Source: Deferribacteres bacterium
Lineage (GTDB): Bacteria; Nitrospirota; Thermodesulfovibrionia; UBA6902
NCBI GenBank assembly: GCA_013152795.1
Contig: JAADFS010000131.1
Span: 3,440 to 8,647 of the forward strand
Length of the DNA stretch: 5,208 bases
Direction of reading: 5' to 3'
Both the position numbers and the translations under genes were made by a program. Positions 1-5,208 of the stretch are shown here, piece after piece (the first letter of the stretch is position 1; every line of letters starts with the position of its first letter). The notes below the pieces were generated by a model. The model ran no database searches and had not been told where the DNA came from. It saw nothing but the letters and a program-made list of their open reading frames with translations.

Positions 1-94
1 ACTATTACAAAACCCACTTGTTCCCCTGACAGAGGCCGGTGCCTTGAGAGACTTCCCGAGGGGTGCAAAAAGAGGCTGAACAACGGAGGCGGAA

Positions 95-118
95 GGGGTT
101 ACCCCCGTATTATCGGGG
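95..118 (+). repeat. Two short G/C hairpins competing with the 110-153 stem
   Basis: GGGG at 95-98 can pair with CCCC at 102-105 (loop TTA). CCCCG at 103-107 can pair with CGGGG at 114-118 (6-nt loop). The two stems share bases 103-105, and the second shares 114-118 with the long stem at 110-153, so not all can form at once. This is the logic of an attenuator or riboswitch expression platform, but I recognise no known aptamer upstream of it. Confidence 0.4.
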
Positions 119-153
119 AAACTATTAAAGAATTATAGGCAATTCCCCGATAA
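110..153 (+). repeat. Perfect 11-bp inverted repeat, possible leader hairpin or operator
   Basis: TTATCGGGGAA at 110-120 is the exact reverse complement of TTCCCCGATAA at 143-153, separated by 22 nt. Inside the loop, CTAT (122-125) can pair with ATAG (135-138), extending the hairpin across a small internal loop. No T-tract follows, so it is not a standard Rho-independent terminator. It lies 55 bp before the start codon. It could be an RNA hairpin in the leader or a dyad bound by a regulator; the sequence does not decide between these. Confidence 0.6.
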
Positions 154-200
154 CATCCATAAGGGTAAACTCTATACGGCGTGTGGCCGGCTTGCTGAGT

Positions 201-206
201 GAGAGG
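201..206 (+). promoter_or_regulatory. Ribosome binding site for the ATG at 209
   Basis: GAGAGG is a Shine-Dalgarno-like purine run only 2 nt before the ATG, which is closer than usual. An in-frame TGA at 200-202 with no start codon between it and 209 fixes ATG 209 as the earliest possible start, and the signal peptide begins right there. Confidence 0.55.
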
Positions 207-208
207 TT

Positions 209-2566
209 ATGAACAACAATCAATTCATCAGGTTACAGGCATTTCGCGCAGCCTTCATCTGTGTCATATACCTGTTGTTGCCTCTGTGTGCCTCCGCAGC
301 CTGGTATGACCCGGGCTGGGGTTACCGCAAAAAGATTACCGTTCAGGCGGGCCGGGTTCCCGGCACCCTGTCGGATTTCCCCATGCTTATAAACAGCACC
401 GACCCTGACTGGAGGGATACCGCCAACGGCGGAAAAGTGGGCCAACCCGACGGAGGCGACATCCTGTTTACGTCTTCCGACGGCACAACCAAGCTACCCC
501 ATGAAATAGAAGAGTATGACAACGCCGGCGGCCGGCTGGTCGCGTGGGTAAAGGTCCCTTCCGTTTCCGACGGAACCGTTATTTATATGTATTACGGCAA
601 TCCATCCGCCGCTGACCAGTGGGACACTGAAGATACATGGGACGACAATTATGTAATGGTGCAGCACTTGCAGGAGACTTCAGGTGTCCATTTTGATTCT
701 GCTTCCAACGGAAACAACGGTTCTCCTTATGGCGGGGTTAATCAAAACGCAGCCGGACAGATAGGCGGCGCTGACAGTTTCGACGGGTCCGGTGATTATC
801 TCGCTATCCGGAATCTGAATTATACCACCAGGGGGGGAATAAGCGCATTAACGGTTTGTGTCTGGTTCAATACGTCCTTTGGCGGCTCCGGCTGGGTCAG
901 CAACTGGGCGCTTGTGGATTTTGACAGGTCCGAATACTACAATTTTTTTGTTTACGGAGATACGGGTGAGCTCGGTTTCGCCACATCGGCAAACGGAATA
1001 GTCGATATGCGGGGCAATACGCCGGCCAATGACGGCCGGTGGCATTATGGATGTATAGTGTTTGACTCAACATCGGATAACAGCAACCACTGGTCAACAA
1101 CAAGCGGCGGCAGTCCGGGAGCGACCATGCCCGGCACAGGCTCAACCGTAATCTTTGATATAAACTCCGGGGGCGGCACCTGCATCCTGGACGGAAATGT
1201 CTCTGTGGCAGGGTTCGATATGCAATCAGGCAATACCACCGCCGTAGACACCGGCACCGGCGATTATGCCCTGACCGTATCAGGCAGCTTCACTGTCACT
1301 GCAGGATACTTCAGCGCCAACGGCTCCACCGTCACTGTGGGAGGGGACTGGACCAATAACGGCACATTTACACCCGGCACAGGCACGGTGGTCCTTAATG
1401 GAGCGGACCAGGGCATCAACGGCTCGACCACGTTTTATAACCTCATCAAATCGGTAACCGGTGCGGCAACCCTGACCTTTGACGACACCGGCGTCCAGAC
1501 CATAACAAACAATCTGGTCTTAAAGGGCTCCGGCAGCGGTTTATTGTCATTGAGGAGCAAAACGCGCGGGCGGCAGTGGCACATAGACCCGCAGGGGGCA
1601 AGAGACATATCATATGTCGATGTCCGGGACTCAAACAATATCAATACAACATGGATATCAGCCGTAAACTCGGAAGGCTCCGGCAATAACACCGGCTGGT
1701 ATTTTGGGAACCACATGGCGGATATAGACAGCGACGGCACAGAGGAATCGGCCATGGACGCTGATGATGACAGTGCAAACGGTTATGAGGCATTCACAGA
1801 CCCTGATTGCCCTGCACCCCGCCCGGGCAGGATATGTTCATCGGTTGTTTTGTCCATGGATGGAGACAGGGACCACAGGACGGACCATTTCATAGACACG
1901 AACGGAGACGCAATACCCGATAAACTCTGGGACCCGGACGAATACATAATTCAGGATGTTGAACTTATGGATATAAACAGAGACGGTTCGGACGAGTGGG
2001 TATATGATGCCGACGGCAACGGAAGCCTTGACTTTGCATACAACCCGGCAGGCTCCAGGTTCATCGACCCGTTCGGCACGGTCTTTGACTCGGTAACCAA
2101 CAATGAGATAGCCGGTGCAGTGGTAACCATATACAGGGCCTCCACCGGCATGCCGGCTGTGCCGGGCGCGGACCTTGCCGCAGGTGATGTGAATCCTGTA
2201 ATCACCGGTGCAAACGGCACGTATGGGTTTAATACGGCTCCCGGGGATTATTACATAACGGTAACAGCGGCCGGATACACCTATCCTTTCGAACCGTCCA
2301 GCAGGACATTTGATGCAGGCAGGACGATATGCGTTGATAATCCGGCAGCGGGCTATCCCTCGGCGGCTTGCGAGGGGCAGTACGGCTCCCGTGGTGAGAC
2401 CTTCAGCGTGTCCACTGTAATCACTATGGACCATCCCCTGGATCCGACTCATAATTTAATAAAACTGACCAAGAAAGCAAACAAAACAGAGGCCGCTACA
2501 GGGGAGATCATAACGTACACAATAACGATTGAGAGCATGACAACCACGGATTTAACGCCGGAATAA
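209..2566 (+). CDS. Exported DUF2341/LamG multidomain surface protein, C-terminally truncated in DUF11
   Basis: This is a 785-residue secreted, probably adhesive or polymer-binding protein. A signal peptide covers residues 1-30 (hydrophobic core ~14-26, likely cleavage after ASA at 28-30). A DUF2341 domain (~31-145) opens with WYDPGWGYRKKI, typical of the family. Next is the front half of a LamG/concanavalin-like fold (~148-290), then a beta-rich module (~293-499) of the NHWSTTSGG...NGSTTFYNL...IDPQGARDISYVDV type. An Asp-rich stretch (505-608) carries EF-hand-like loops, best at D600-D602-N604-G605-D608 and D588-N590-D592-D595. A carboxypeptidase-regulatory-like beta-sandwich (~621-690) follows, then only the first ~30 residues of DUF11 (751-781) before TAA. 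Family proteins of this type usually continue through DUF11 to a barrel, and the barrel lies just downstream in another frame. The domains suggest surface display; no enzymatic site is visible, and the ligand is unknown. It is probably the 5' part of a disrupted gene. Confidence 0.85.
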   Translation: MNNNQFIRLQAFRAAFICVIYLLLPLCASAAWYDPGWGYRKKITVQAGRVPGTLSDFPMLINSTDPDWRDTANGGKVGQPDGGDILFTSSDGTTKLPHEIEEYDNAGGRLVAWVKVPSVSDGTVIYMYYGNPSAADQWDTEDTWDDNYVMVQHLQETSGVHFDSASNGNNGSPYGGVNQNAAGQIGGADSFDGSGDYLAIRNLNYTTRGGISALTVCVWFNTSFGGSGWVSNWALVDFDRSEYYNFFVYGDTGELGFATSANGIVDMRGNTPANDGRWHYGCIVFDSTSDNSNHWSTTSGGSPGATMPGTGSTVIFDINSGGGTCILDGNVSVAGFDMQSGNTTAVDTGTGDYALTVSGSFTVTAGYFSANGSTVTVGGDWTNNGTFTPGTGTVVLNGADQGINGSTTFYNLIKSVTGAATLTFDDTGVQTITNNLVLKGSGSGLLSLRSKTRGRQWHIDPQGARDISYVDVRDSNNINTTWISAVNSEGSGNNTGWYFGNHMADIDSDGTEESAMDADDDSANGYEAFTDPDCPAPRPGRICSSVVLSMDGDRDHRTDHFIDTNGDAIPDKLWDPDEYIIQDVELMDINRDGSDEWVYDADGNGSLDFAYNPAGSRFIDPFGTVFDSVTNNEIAGAVVTIYRASTGMPAVPGADLAAGDVNPVITGANGTYGFNTAPGDYYITVTAAGYTYPFEPSSRTFDAGRTICVDNPAAGYPSAACEGQYGSRGETFSVSTVITMDHPLDPTHNLIKLTKKANKTEAATGEIITYTITIESMTTTDLTPE

Positions 2567-2667
2567 CAGATACCGAGCTTGCCCGGTTCAACAGGACACT
2601 TTACGGGGGAAAACTGCGTTATGAAACGGTATCAACGACAGAGACGGGCGAACCTGCAACAAAACTC
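2533..2667 (+). pseudogene. Coding remnant of the barrel protein upstream of its first possible start
   Basis: The frame of the downstream barrel ORF is open from just after a TGA at 2530-2532. From about 2545 its translation looks like real protein of the same family (HGFNAGITDTELARFNRTLY, then GGKLRYETVSTTE), which I recall preceding the barrel in DUF11-type outer-membrane proteins. No ATG, GTG or TTG occurs in this frame before GTG 2668. The protein homology therefore begins before any start codon, as expected if the reading frame once entered from the upstream ORF. It overlaps the end of that ORF by 34 nt (2533-2566), one frame back (-1). Confidence 0.65.
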
Positions 2668-4872
2668 GTGATCTTTTATTCACAGGCGGAACGGAAGGCG
2701 GCCCACAACGAATTCCGGGGCACCGGCGGCTCCCTTTACTATCTGAAGCACAGGCCGGTTATAGAAGACTCGGACAAGGTAGCCGTGGAAATAAGGGATA
2801 AGAACACCGGATTGGTGACGGCAAGAATCGAACAGTCGGAAGGAGACGATTATGAAATAGATTACACAAACGGCAGGATAATATTCTATGAGCCGGTACC
2901 GCAGACCGCGCAATCAAATTCCATAATCTCAACCGGCCTGCCGGATGGAAACCCCGTGTATGTAGTCGTGGATTATGAATACGAGGTTACAGACCCGGCA
3001 TACGGCGACTCATCATATGGAGGCAGGGCGGAGCAGAGCCTATCGGGTTTCATGAGCGGCGGACGGACAACCGCGAACGAATACACGGGATGGATAAGGG
3101 ACATCCGTATCGGCGGGACATACATAAAAGATCCGGAAAATACAGGCTACGAGCTGAAGGGCATAGACCTGAGCGTCTATGCAGGAGAACATTCAAGGAT
3201 AAGGGGAGAATATGCATGGAGCAGACAACAGGGGGCTGAGGGCTTCCTCTCAACAGACGGCGGCCTCAGGTTTGATCCCATGGATAATTATTCACCGGCG
3301 GAAACCACTCAGGGAGAGGCGCTGAGCATAACCGCGGAGACATATTTATTTGACAGGCTGGATATCAGGGCATACCACAAACGGGTGGACAGGGGGTTTT
3401 CAAGCACATCCGCATTTTCAGGCCGTGGAAAGCAGATAACGGGCGGCGCGGCGGCACTGGAGATAACCCGGGATACGCGTCTGAATTTAAGCTATGACAC
3501 GCAGCAATTAATAGAGGGGGGTACCGCGTTCACGGCACTTCAGACAGGGGCACAGAGGACGGATATAACCACCGCCCGTATAACCCATGATATGGGCAAA
3601 GCAAGTCTCACGGGAGAGTACCGCCATATATACGTAAAAGAAAAATCCGCTGTATATGAGTCGGAGACCAACGGGCGGGGAGACACCGCAGCCCTCAGGG
3701 CGGATTATGCTGTTAAAAAAGACATCCATGTCTTTGCCGAGCAGCAGATAGCCTTAAACGGCGAAGACAACCGCCGGACAAGCGGGGGAATCTCGGCAAA
3801 ACTGTTCGGCTGGCTCCGGTTGAATGTCCGGCATACAAGGGGCTCAAGGGGAACGGCCACATCAATCGGTACAATAGCAAGGATAGATTCAAAGACAGAG
3901 ATTTACAACACATATTCAACAGGCAGATCATACAGCGGCGGGAGCACAATGGCAATAACAACAGGAGCCAAGAAAATGATCACCGAAACCATGAATCTCA
4001 CCGGCGAAACCCGGCAGAGCTCATCAGGCACAGAGGAATCAGTGACAAACAGCCTCGGTTTATCAGGCAAAATAAATGAAAGGTGGGGCATGAGCGGAGG
4101 CTTTGAGAGCGGGACGGTGCAGTCAGTCTCGGGCAGCATCAGCACGCGCAATGCAGGAAGCATAGGAGTGAGTTATATTGAGAAAGAGAGGGTCAATGCA
4201 TCCGTCCGGCTTGAGATCAGAAGAGATGAAGGGGACGAAGACAGGCAGCAGTATCTCTCGTATAATGCGGTGCAATGGAAGATAAACAGGGACACAACAG
4301 TATTCGGGAAAATCAACTTGTCGGAAAGCATAAACACCACCAACGACACAACAGAGGCCGGGTACAGGGAATTCGTTATCGGGTGCGCCTACAGGCCGGT
4401 TGATTTCGACCGGCTGAACATGCTTGCCGGGTATACATACCTCGAAGACATATCGGCCCCCGGGCAGTCCGACATGTCGGATATAGAGGAGCGCACGGCG
4501 CACATCATTTCGGCGGAAGCGATTTACGATCTGACGGCAAAGTGGCAACTGATGCAAAAGATAGCCTTCAGGGGCGGAGAGGAAAAGGTAAGCGGTCTCG
4601 GGTTCACAAAGTCACAGACATGGCTCTGGATAAGCAGGCTGGATTACAGCCTCAACCGGAGGTGGCAGGCAGGGGCGGAATACCGGATACTCTGGCAGCA
4701 ACAGGCACGGGACACAAAACAGGGGATATTAATAGAGGCGGCAAGATACATCGGGAAGAACATGCAGTTGGGGGCAGGCTACAATTTTACCGATTTCAAC
4801 GACAATCTTGCATATCTCGATTATACCGCGCGCGGGCCGTTCATCAGGCTCACCGCACGGATCGCCGACTGA
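2668..4872 (+). CDS. Outer-membrane beta-barrel C-terminal part of a DUF11-type surface protein, likely 5'-truncated
   Basis: From GTG 2668 it encodes 734 residues. Residues ~1-105 form a compact pre-barrel domain with the motifs HNEFRGTGGSLYYLKHRPVI, VEIRDKNTG and YEIDYTNGRIIF, recognisable from large DUF11-plus-barrel proteins. From ~145 to the end are many alternating amphipathic strands joined by polar loops, typical of a large outer-membrane barrel. The last ~47 residues contain LGAGYNFTDFND and DYTARGPFIRL, the usual closing strands of this family. There is no signal peptide, no TonB box that I can see, and no Shine-Dalgarno sequence before the GTG, so translation from here would not give an exportable barrel. 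It most likely represents the 3' half of the gene beginning at 209, separated by a deletion or frameshift; genuine independent expression is the less likely alternative. The protein ends in -RIAD rather than in an aromatic residue. Confidence 0.75.
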   Translation: MIFYSQAERKAAHNEFRGTGGSLYYLKHRPVIEDSDKVAVEIRDKNTGLVTARIEQSEGDDYEIDYTNGRIIFYEPVPQTAQSNSIISTGLPDGNPVYVVVDYEYEVTDPAYGDSSYGGRAEQSLSGFMSGGRTTANEYTGWIRDIRIGGTYIKDPENTGYELKGIDLSVYAGEHSRIRGEYAWSRQQGAEGFLSTDGGLRFDPMDNYSPAETTQGEALSITAETYLFDRLDIRAYHKRVDRGFSSTSAFSGRGKQITGGAAALEITRDTRLNLSYDTQQLIEGGTAFTALQTGAQRTDITTARITHDMGKASLTGEYRHIYVKEKSAVYESETNGRGDTAALRADYAVKKDIHVFAEQQIALNGEDNRRTSGGISAKLFGWLRLNVRHTRGSRGTATSIGTIARIDSKTEIYNTYSTGRSYSGGSTMAITTGAKKMITETMNLTGETRQSSSGTEESVTNSLGLSGKINERWGMSGGFESGTVQSVSGSISTRNAGSIGVSYIEKERVNASVRLEIRRDEGDEDRQQYLSYNAVQWKINRDTTVFGKINLSESINTTNDTTEAGYREFVIGCAYRPVDFDRLNMLAGYTYLEDISAPGQSDMSDIEERTAHIISAEAIYDLTAKWQLMQKIAFRGGEEKVSGLGFTKSQTWLWISRLDYSLNRRWQAGAEYRILWQQQARDTKQGILIEAARYIGKNMQLGAGYNFTDFNDNLAYLDYTARGPFIRLTARIAD

Positions 4873-4932
4873 CAGGGCATACCTCCAAAATCCCAACCCC
4901 CTGCACATTGAACCCTACAGTGGCATAAAACT

Positions 4933-4949
4933 CCGCCGGCGGGTGCCGG
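4933..4949. repeat. GC-rich palindrome/small hairpin
   Basis: CCGCCGGCGG at 4933-4942 is its own reverse complement. CCGGC (4936-4940) can also pair with GCCGG (4945-4949) around a GGGT loop. It lies just upstream of the larger terminator-like hairpin. Its function is unknown. Confidence 0.35.
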
Positions 4950-4958
4950 GCCGCAATT

Positions 4959-4980
4959 CCCCTCCCCCTAACCCCCTCCC
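4959..4980 (-). other. G-quadruplex-forming motif
   Basis: On the - strand the order is G3-A-G5-TTA-G5-A-G4: four G-runs with loops of 1, 3 and 1 nt, fitting the standard quadruplex rule. It lies downstream of the stop codon of the - strand protease gene, so it would appear in that gene's 3' RNA. It shares bases 4972-4980 with the 9-bp hairpin, so the two structures exclude each other. Confidence 0.5.
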
Positions 4981-5006
4981 AACGGGAGGGGGGACTTGTT
5001 TTGTTT
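4972..5006 (+). terminator. Rho-independent-terminator-like hairpin after the barrel gene
   Basis: CCCCCTCCC (4972-4980) and GGGAGGGGG (4984-4992) form a perfect 9-bp stem with an AAC loop. The T-rich tail TTGTTTTGTTT follows at 4996-5006. The orientation suits the + strand transcript ending at 4872, 99 nt upstream of the stem. The - strand side has no T-tract. The C-rich/G-rich arms also match a widespread intergenic repeat style, so termination may be incidental. Confidence 0.5.
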
Positions 5007-5014
5007 CCCCCTGC

Positions 5015-5046
5015 ACTCAGAACTCAGAACTTTGAACTTTGAACTT
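5015..5046. repeat. Tandem heptamer repeat
   Basis: Two copies of ACTCAGA (5015-5021, 5022-5028) are followed directly by two copies of ACTTTGA (5029-5035, 5036-5042) and a partial ACTT (5043-5046). The units share ACT..GA and differ at two positions, so this is one 7-bp period with two sequence variants. No coding role is evident. Confidence 0.75.
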
Positions 5047-5063
5047 CCCCCCAGTGTCAGCCG

Positions 5064-5208
5064 TCACGGTTTGATAGTGATGTAAATATACCCGCCTTCC
5101 CTGTATACGAGAAGAAGCACGCTGTCCTCGGGCCCTATCTTTGAGACCGTCTTTTCATAGTCCGCAATGTTCTCTATGGACTTCCTGTTTATCTCCATGA
5201 TCACGTCA
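5064..5208 (-). CDS. Do/HtrA-family periplasmic serine protease, C-terminal PDZ fragment (partial)
   Basis: Read on the - strand, the last 47 codons before the TGA at 5064-5066 are visible; the rest lies beyond the window. The visible protein begins DVIMEINRKSIENIADYEK and ends LLLVYREGGYIYITIKP. This is the C-terminal half of a PDZ domain as found at the end of DegP/DegQ/MucD-type proteases: the (G)DVI.EIN.. strand, the helix with Y-E, the LLLV strand and the terminal I-T-I-K-P. Such proteases act in the periplasm, degrading or chaperoning misfolded envelope proteins, including outer-membrane barrels; the catalytic His-Asp-Ser triad would lie outside the window. The gene converges on the barrel ORF with a 191-bp gap. 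Which paralogue (degP, degQ or mucD) cannot be told from this fragment, so no symbol is assigned. Confidence 0.8.
   Translation of the reverse strand, partial: DVIMEINRKSIENIADYEKTVSKIGPEDSVLLLVYREGGYIYITIKP

Larger units (their letters stand above)
1..208. other. Leader/intergenic region upstream of the DUF2341 surface-protein gene
   Basis: I see no convincing gene here. Two + frames stay open from the window edge, one to a TGA at 77-79 and one to a TAG at 136-138. They give tails of about 25 and 45 codons that resemble nothing I recognise, so an upstream gene ending here cannot be excluded. The second half is rich in short G/C stems (95-153), described separately. No confident -35/-10 pair is visible. 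The region probably serves as the 5' leader of the gene at 209. Confidence 0.5.
4897..5016. repeat. Pair of 10-bp direct repeats flanking the terminator block
   Basis: CCCCCTGCAC occurs at 4897-4906 and again at 5007-5016, 110 bp apart. Each is followed by related sequence containing GAAC. The pair brackets the palindrome, C-rich block and terminator-like hairpin. It may mark a duplicated or inserted intergenic unit, but at this length chance in C-rich DNA is possible. Confidence 0.35.
4873..5063. other. Convergent intergenic region with low-complexity repeats
   Basis: This 191-bp gap separates the ends of two converging genes and contains no supported gene. It holds a 10-bp perfect palindrome CCGCCGGCGG (4933-4942), a C-rich block with a terminator-like hairpin, tandem heptamers, and two copies of CCCCCTGCAC at 4897-4906 and 5007-5016. 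The composition is unlike the flanking coding DNA and resembles dispersed intergenic repeats seen in many environmental bacterial genomes. Confidence 0.6.

Noticed and set aside
40..120. Cyclic-di-GMP-I (GEMM) or other known riboswitch
   Set aside because: A GCAAAAAG run followed by G-rich stems is faintly suggestive, but the conserved core elements and tetraloop-receptor layout of the class are not present.
1..138. C-terminal tail of an upstream gene in either of two + frames
   Set aside because: Both frames are open only because the region is short. The peptides (for example one ending in DFPRGAKRG before TGA 77-79) match no family I know, and neither frame is favoured.
184..196. Sigma-54 promoter (TGGCC...TTGCT)
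   Set aside because: GG (185-186) and GC (194-195) are about 3 bp too close for the fixed -24/-12 spacing, and the site would leave almost no leader before the ATG at 209.
209..298. Lipoprotein signal peptide (Cys at residue 27)
   Set aside because: The preceding residues are L-P-L before Cys, which does not fit the lipobox. An A-S-A signal peptidase I site lies right after it and immediately precedes the DUF2341 start.
1838..2452. Long open frame on the - strand (about 200 codons)
   Set aside because: It lies entirely within the well-supported + strand surface-protein gene. Its translation is rich in Arg, Gly, Cys and Tyr without recognisable domains, as expected for an antisense shadow.
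2533..2566. Programmed -1 ribosomal frameshifting joining the two ORFs
   Set aside because: The geometry (34-nt overlap, -1 shift) would allow it, but no X-XXY-YYZ slippery heptamer is present in the overlap, and a simple frameshift would not explain the missing remainder of DUF11.
4542..5035. Two + strand open frames overlapping the barrel gene's end and running into the intergenic region
   Set aside because: Their translations are low-complexity and basic, out of frame with recognisable barrel strands, and the second runs through the C-rich repeat and heptamers. No ribosome binding site was seen.
1..5208. CRISPR array, tRNA/rRNA, insertion sequence or toxin-antitoxin module
   Set aside because: I saw no regularly spaced repeats of CRISPR size, no tRNA- or rRNA-like sequence, no transposase, and no small paired ORFs with ribosome binding sites.

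Overview
The window holds a same-strand pair of ORFs (209-2566 and 2668-4872, +) followed by the 3' end of a convergent gene (5064-5208, -). The products are those of a diderm (outer-membrane) bacterium. The first ORF is an exported, modular, adhesin-like protein, the second is an outer-membrane beta-barrel, and the third is the C-terminal PDZ domain of a periplasmic Do/HtrA-type serine protease. Medium GC, frequent ATA (Ile) and AGG (Arg) codons, and this class of mosaic surface protein resemble environmental Nitrospirota or Desulfobacterota. That placement is an impression, not a demonstration.

Layout. 1-208: leader without a convincing gene, containing a perfect 11-bp inverted repeat (110-120/143-153) and two shorter hairpins that compete with it. 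209-2566: signal peptide, DUF2341, first half of a LamG/concanavalin-like domain, a beta-rich repeat module, an Asp-rich calcium-binding stretch, a carboxypeptidase-regulatory-like beta-sandwich, and the first ~30 residues of a DUF11 domain, then a stop. 2533-4872: a second frame carrying a pre-barrel domain and a C-terminal beta-barrel, with no signal peptide and no credible start. 4873-5063: convergent intergenic region with a terminator-like hairpin, a G-quadruplex motif on the - strand, and tandem heptamers. 5064-5208: protease C-terminus.

Main interpretation: the two ORFs look like the front and back of one very long surface protein of the DUF11-plus-barrel type. They are now joined out of frame at about 2545-2561, with most of DUF11 and anything between it and the barrel missing. 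A short stretch there makes family-like sense in both frames, as a deletion between short direct repeats would leave; an assembly collapse could look the same. A second, in-frame truncation appears inside the LamG domain near 1080. If expressed as it stands, the first ORF would give a secreted but unanchored protein and the second a barrel that cannot be exported. I did not find a clearly new defence or mobile system. The notable content is the decayed or deleted giant surface protein and the structured non-coding DNA flanking it.
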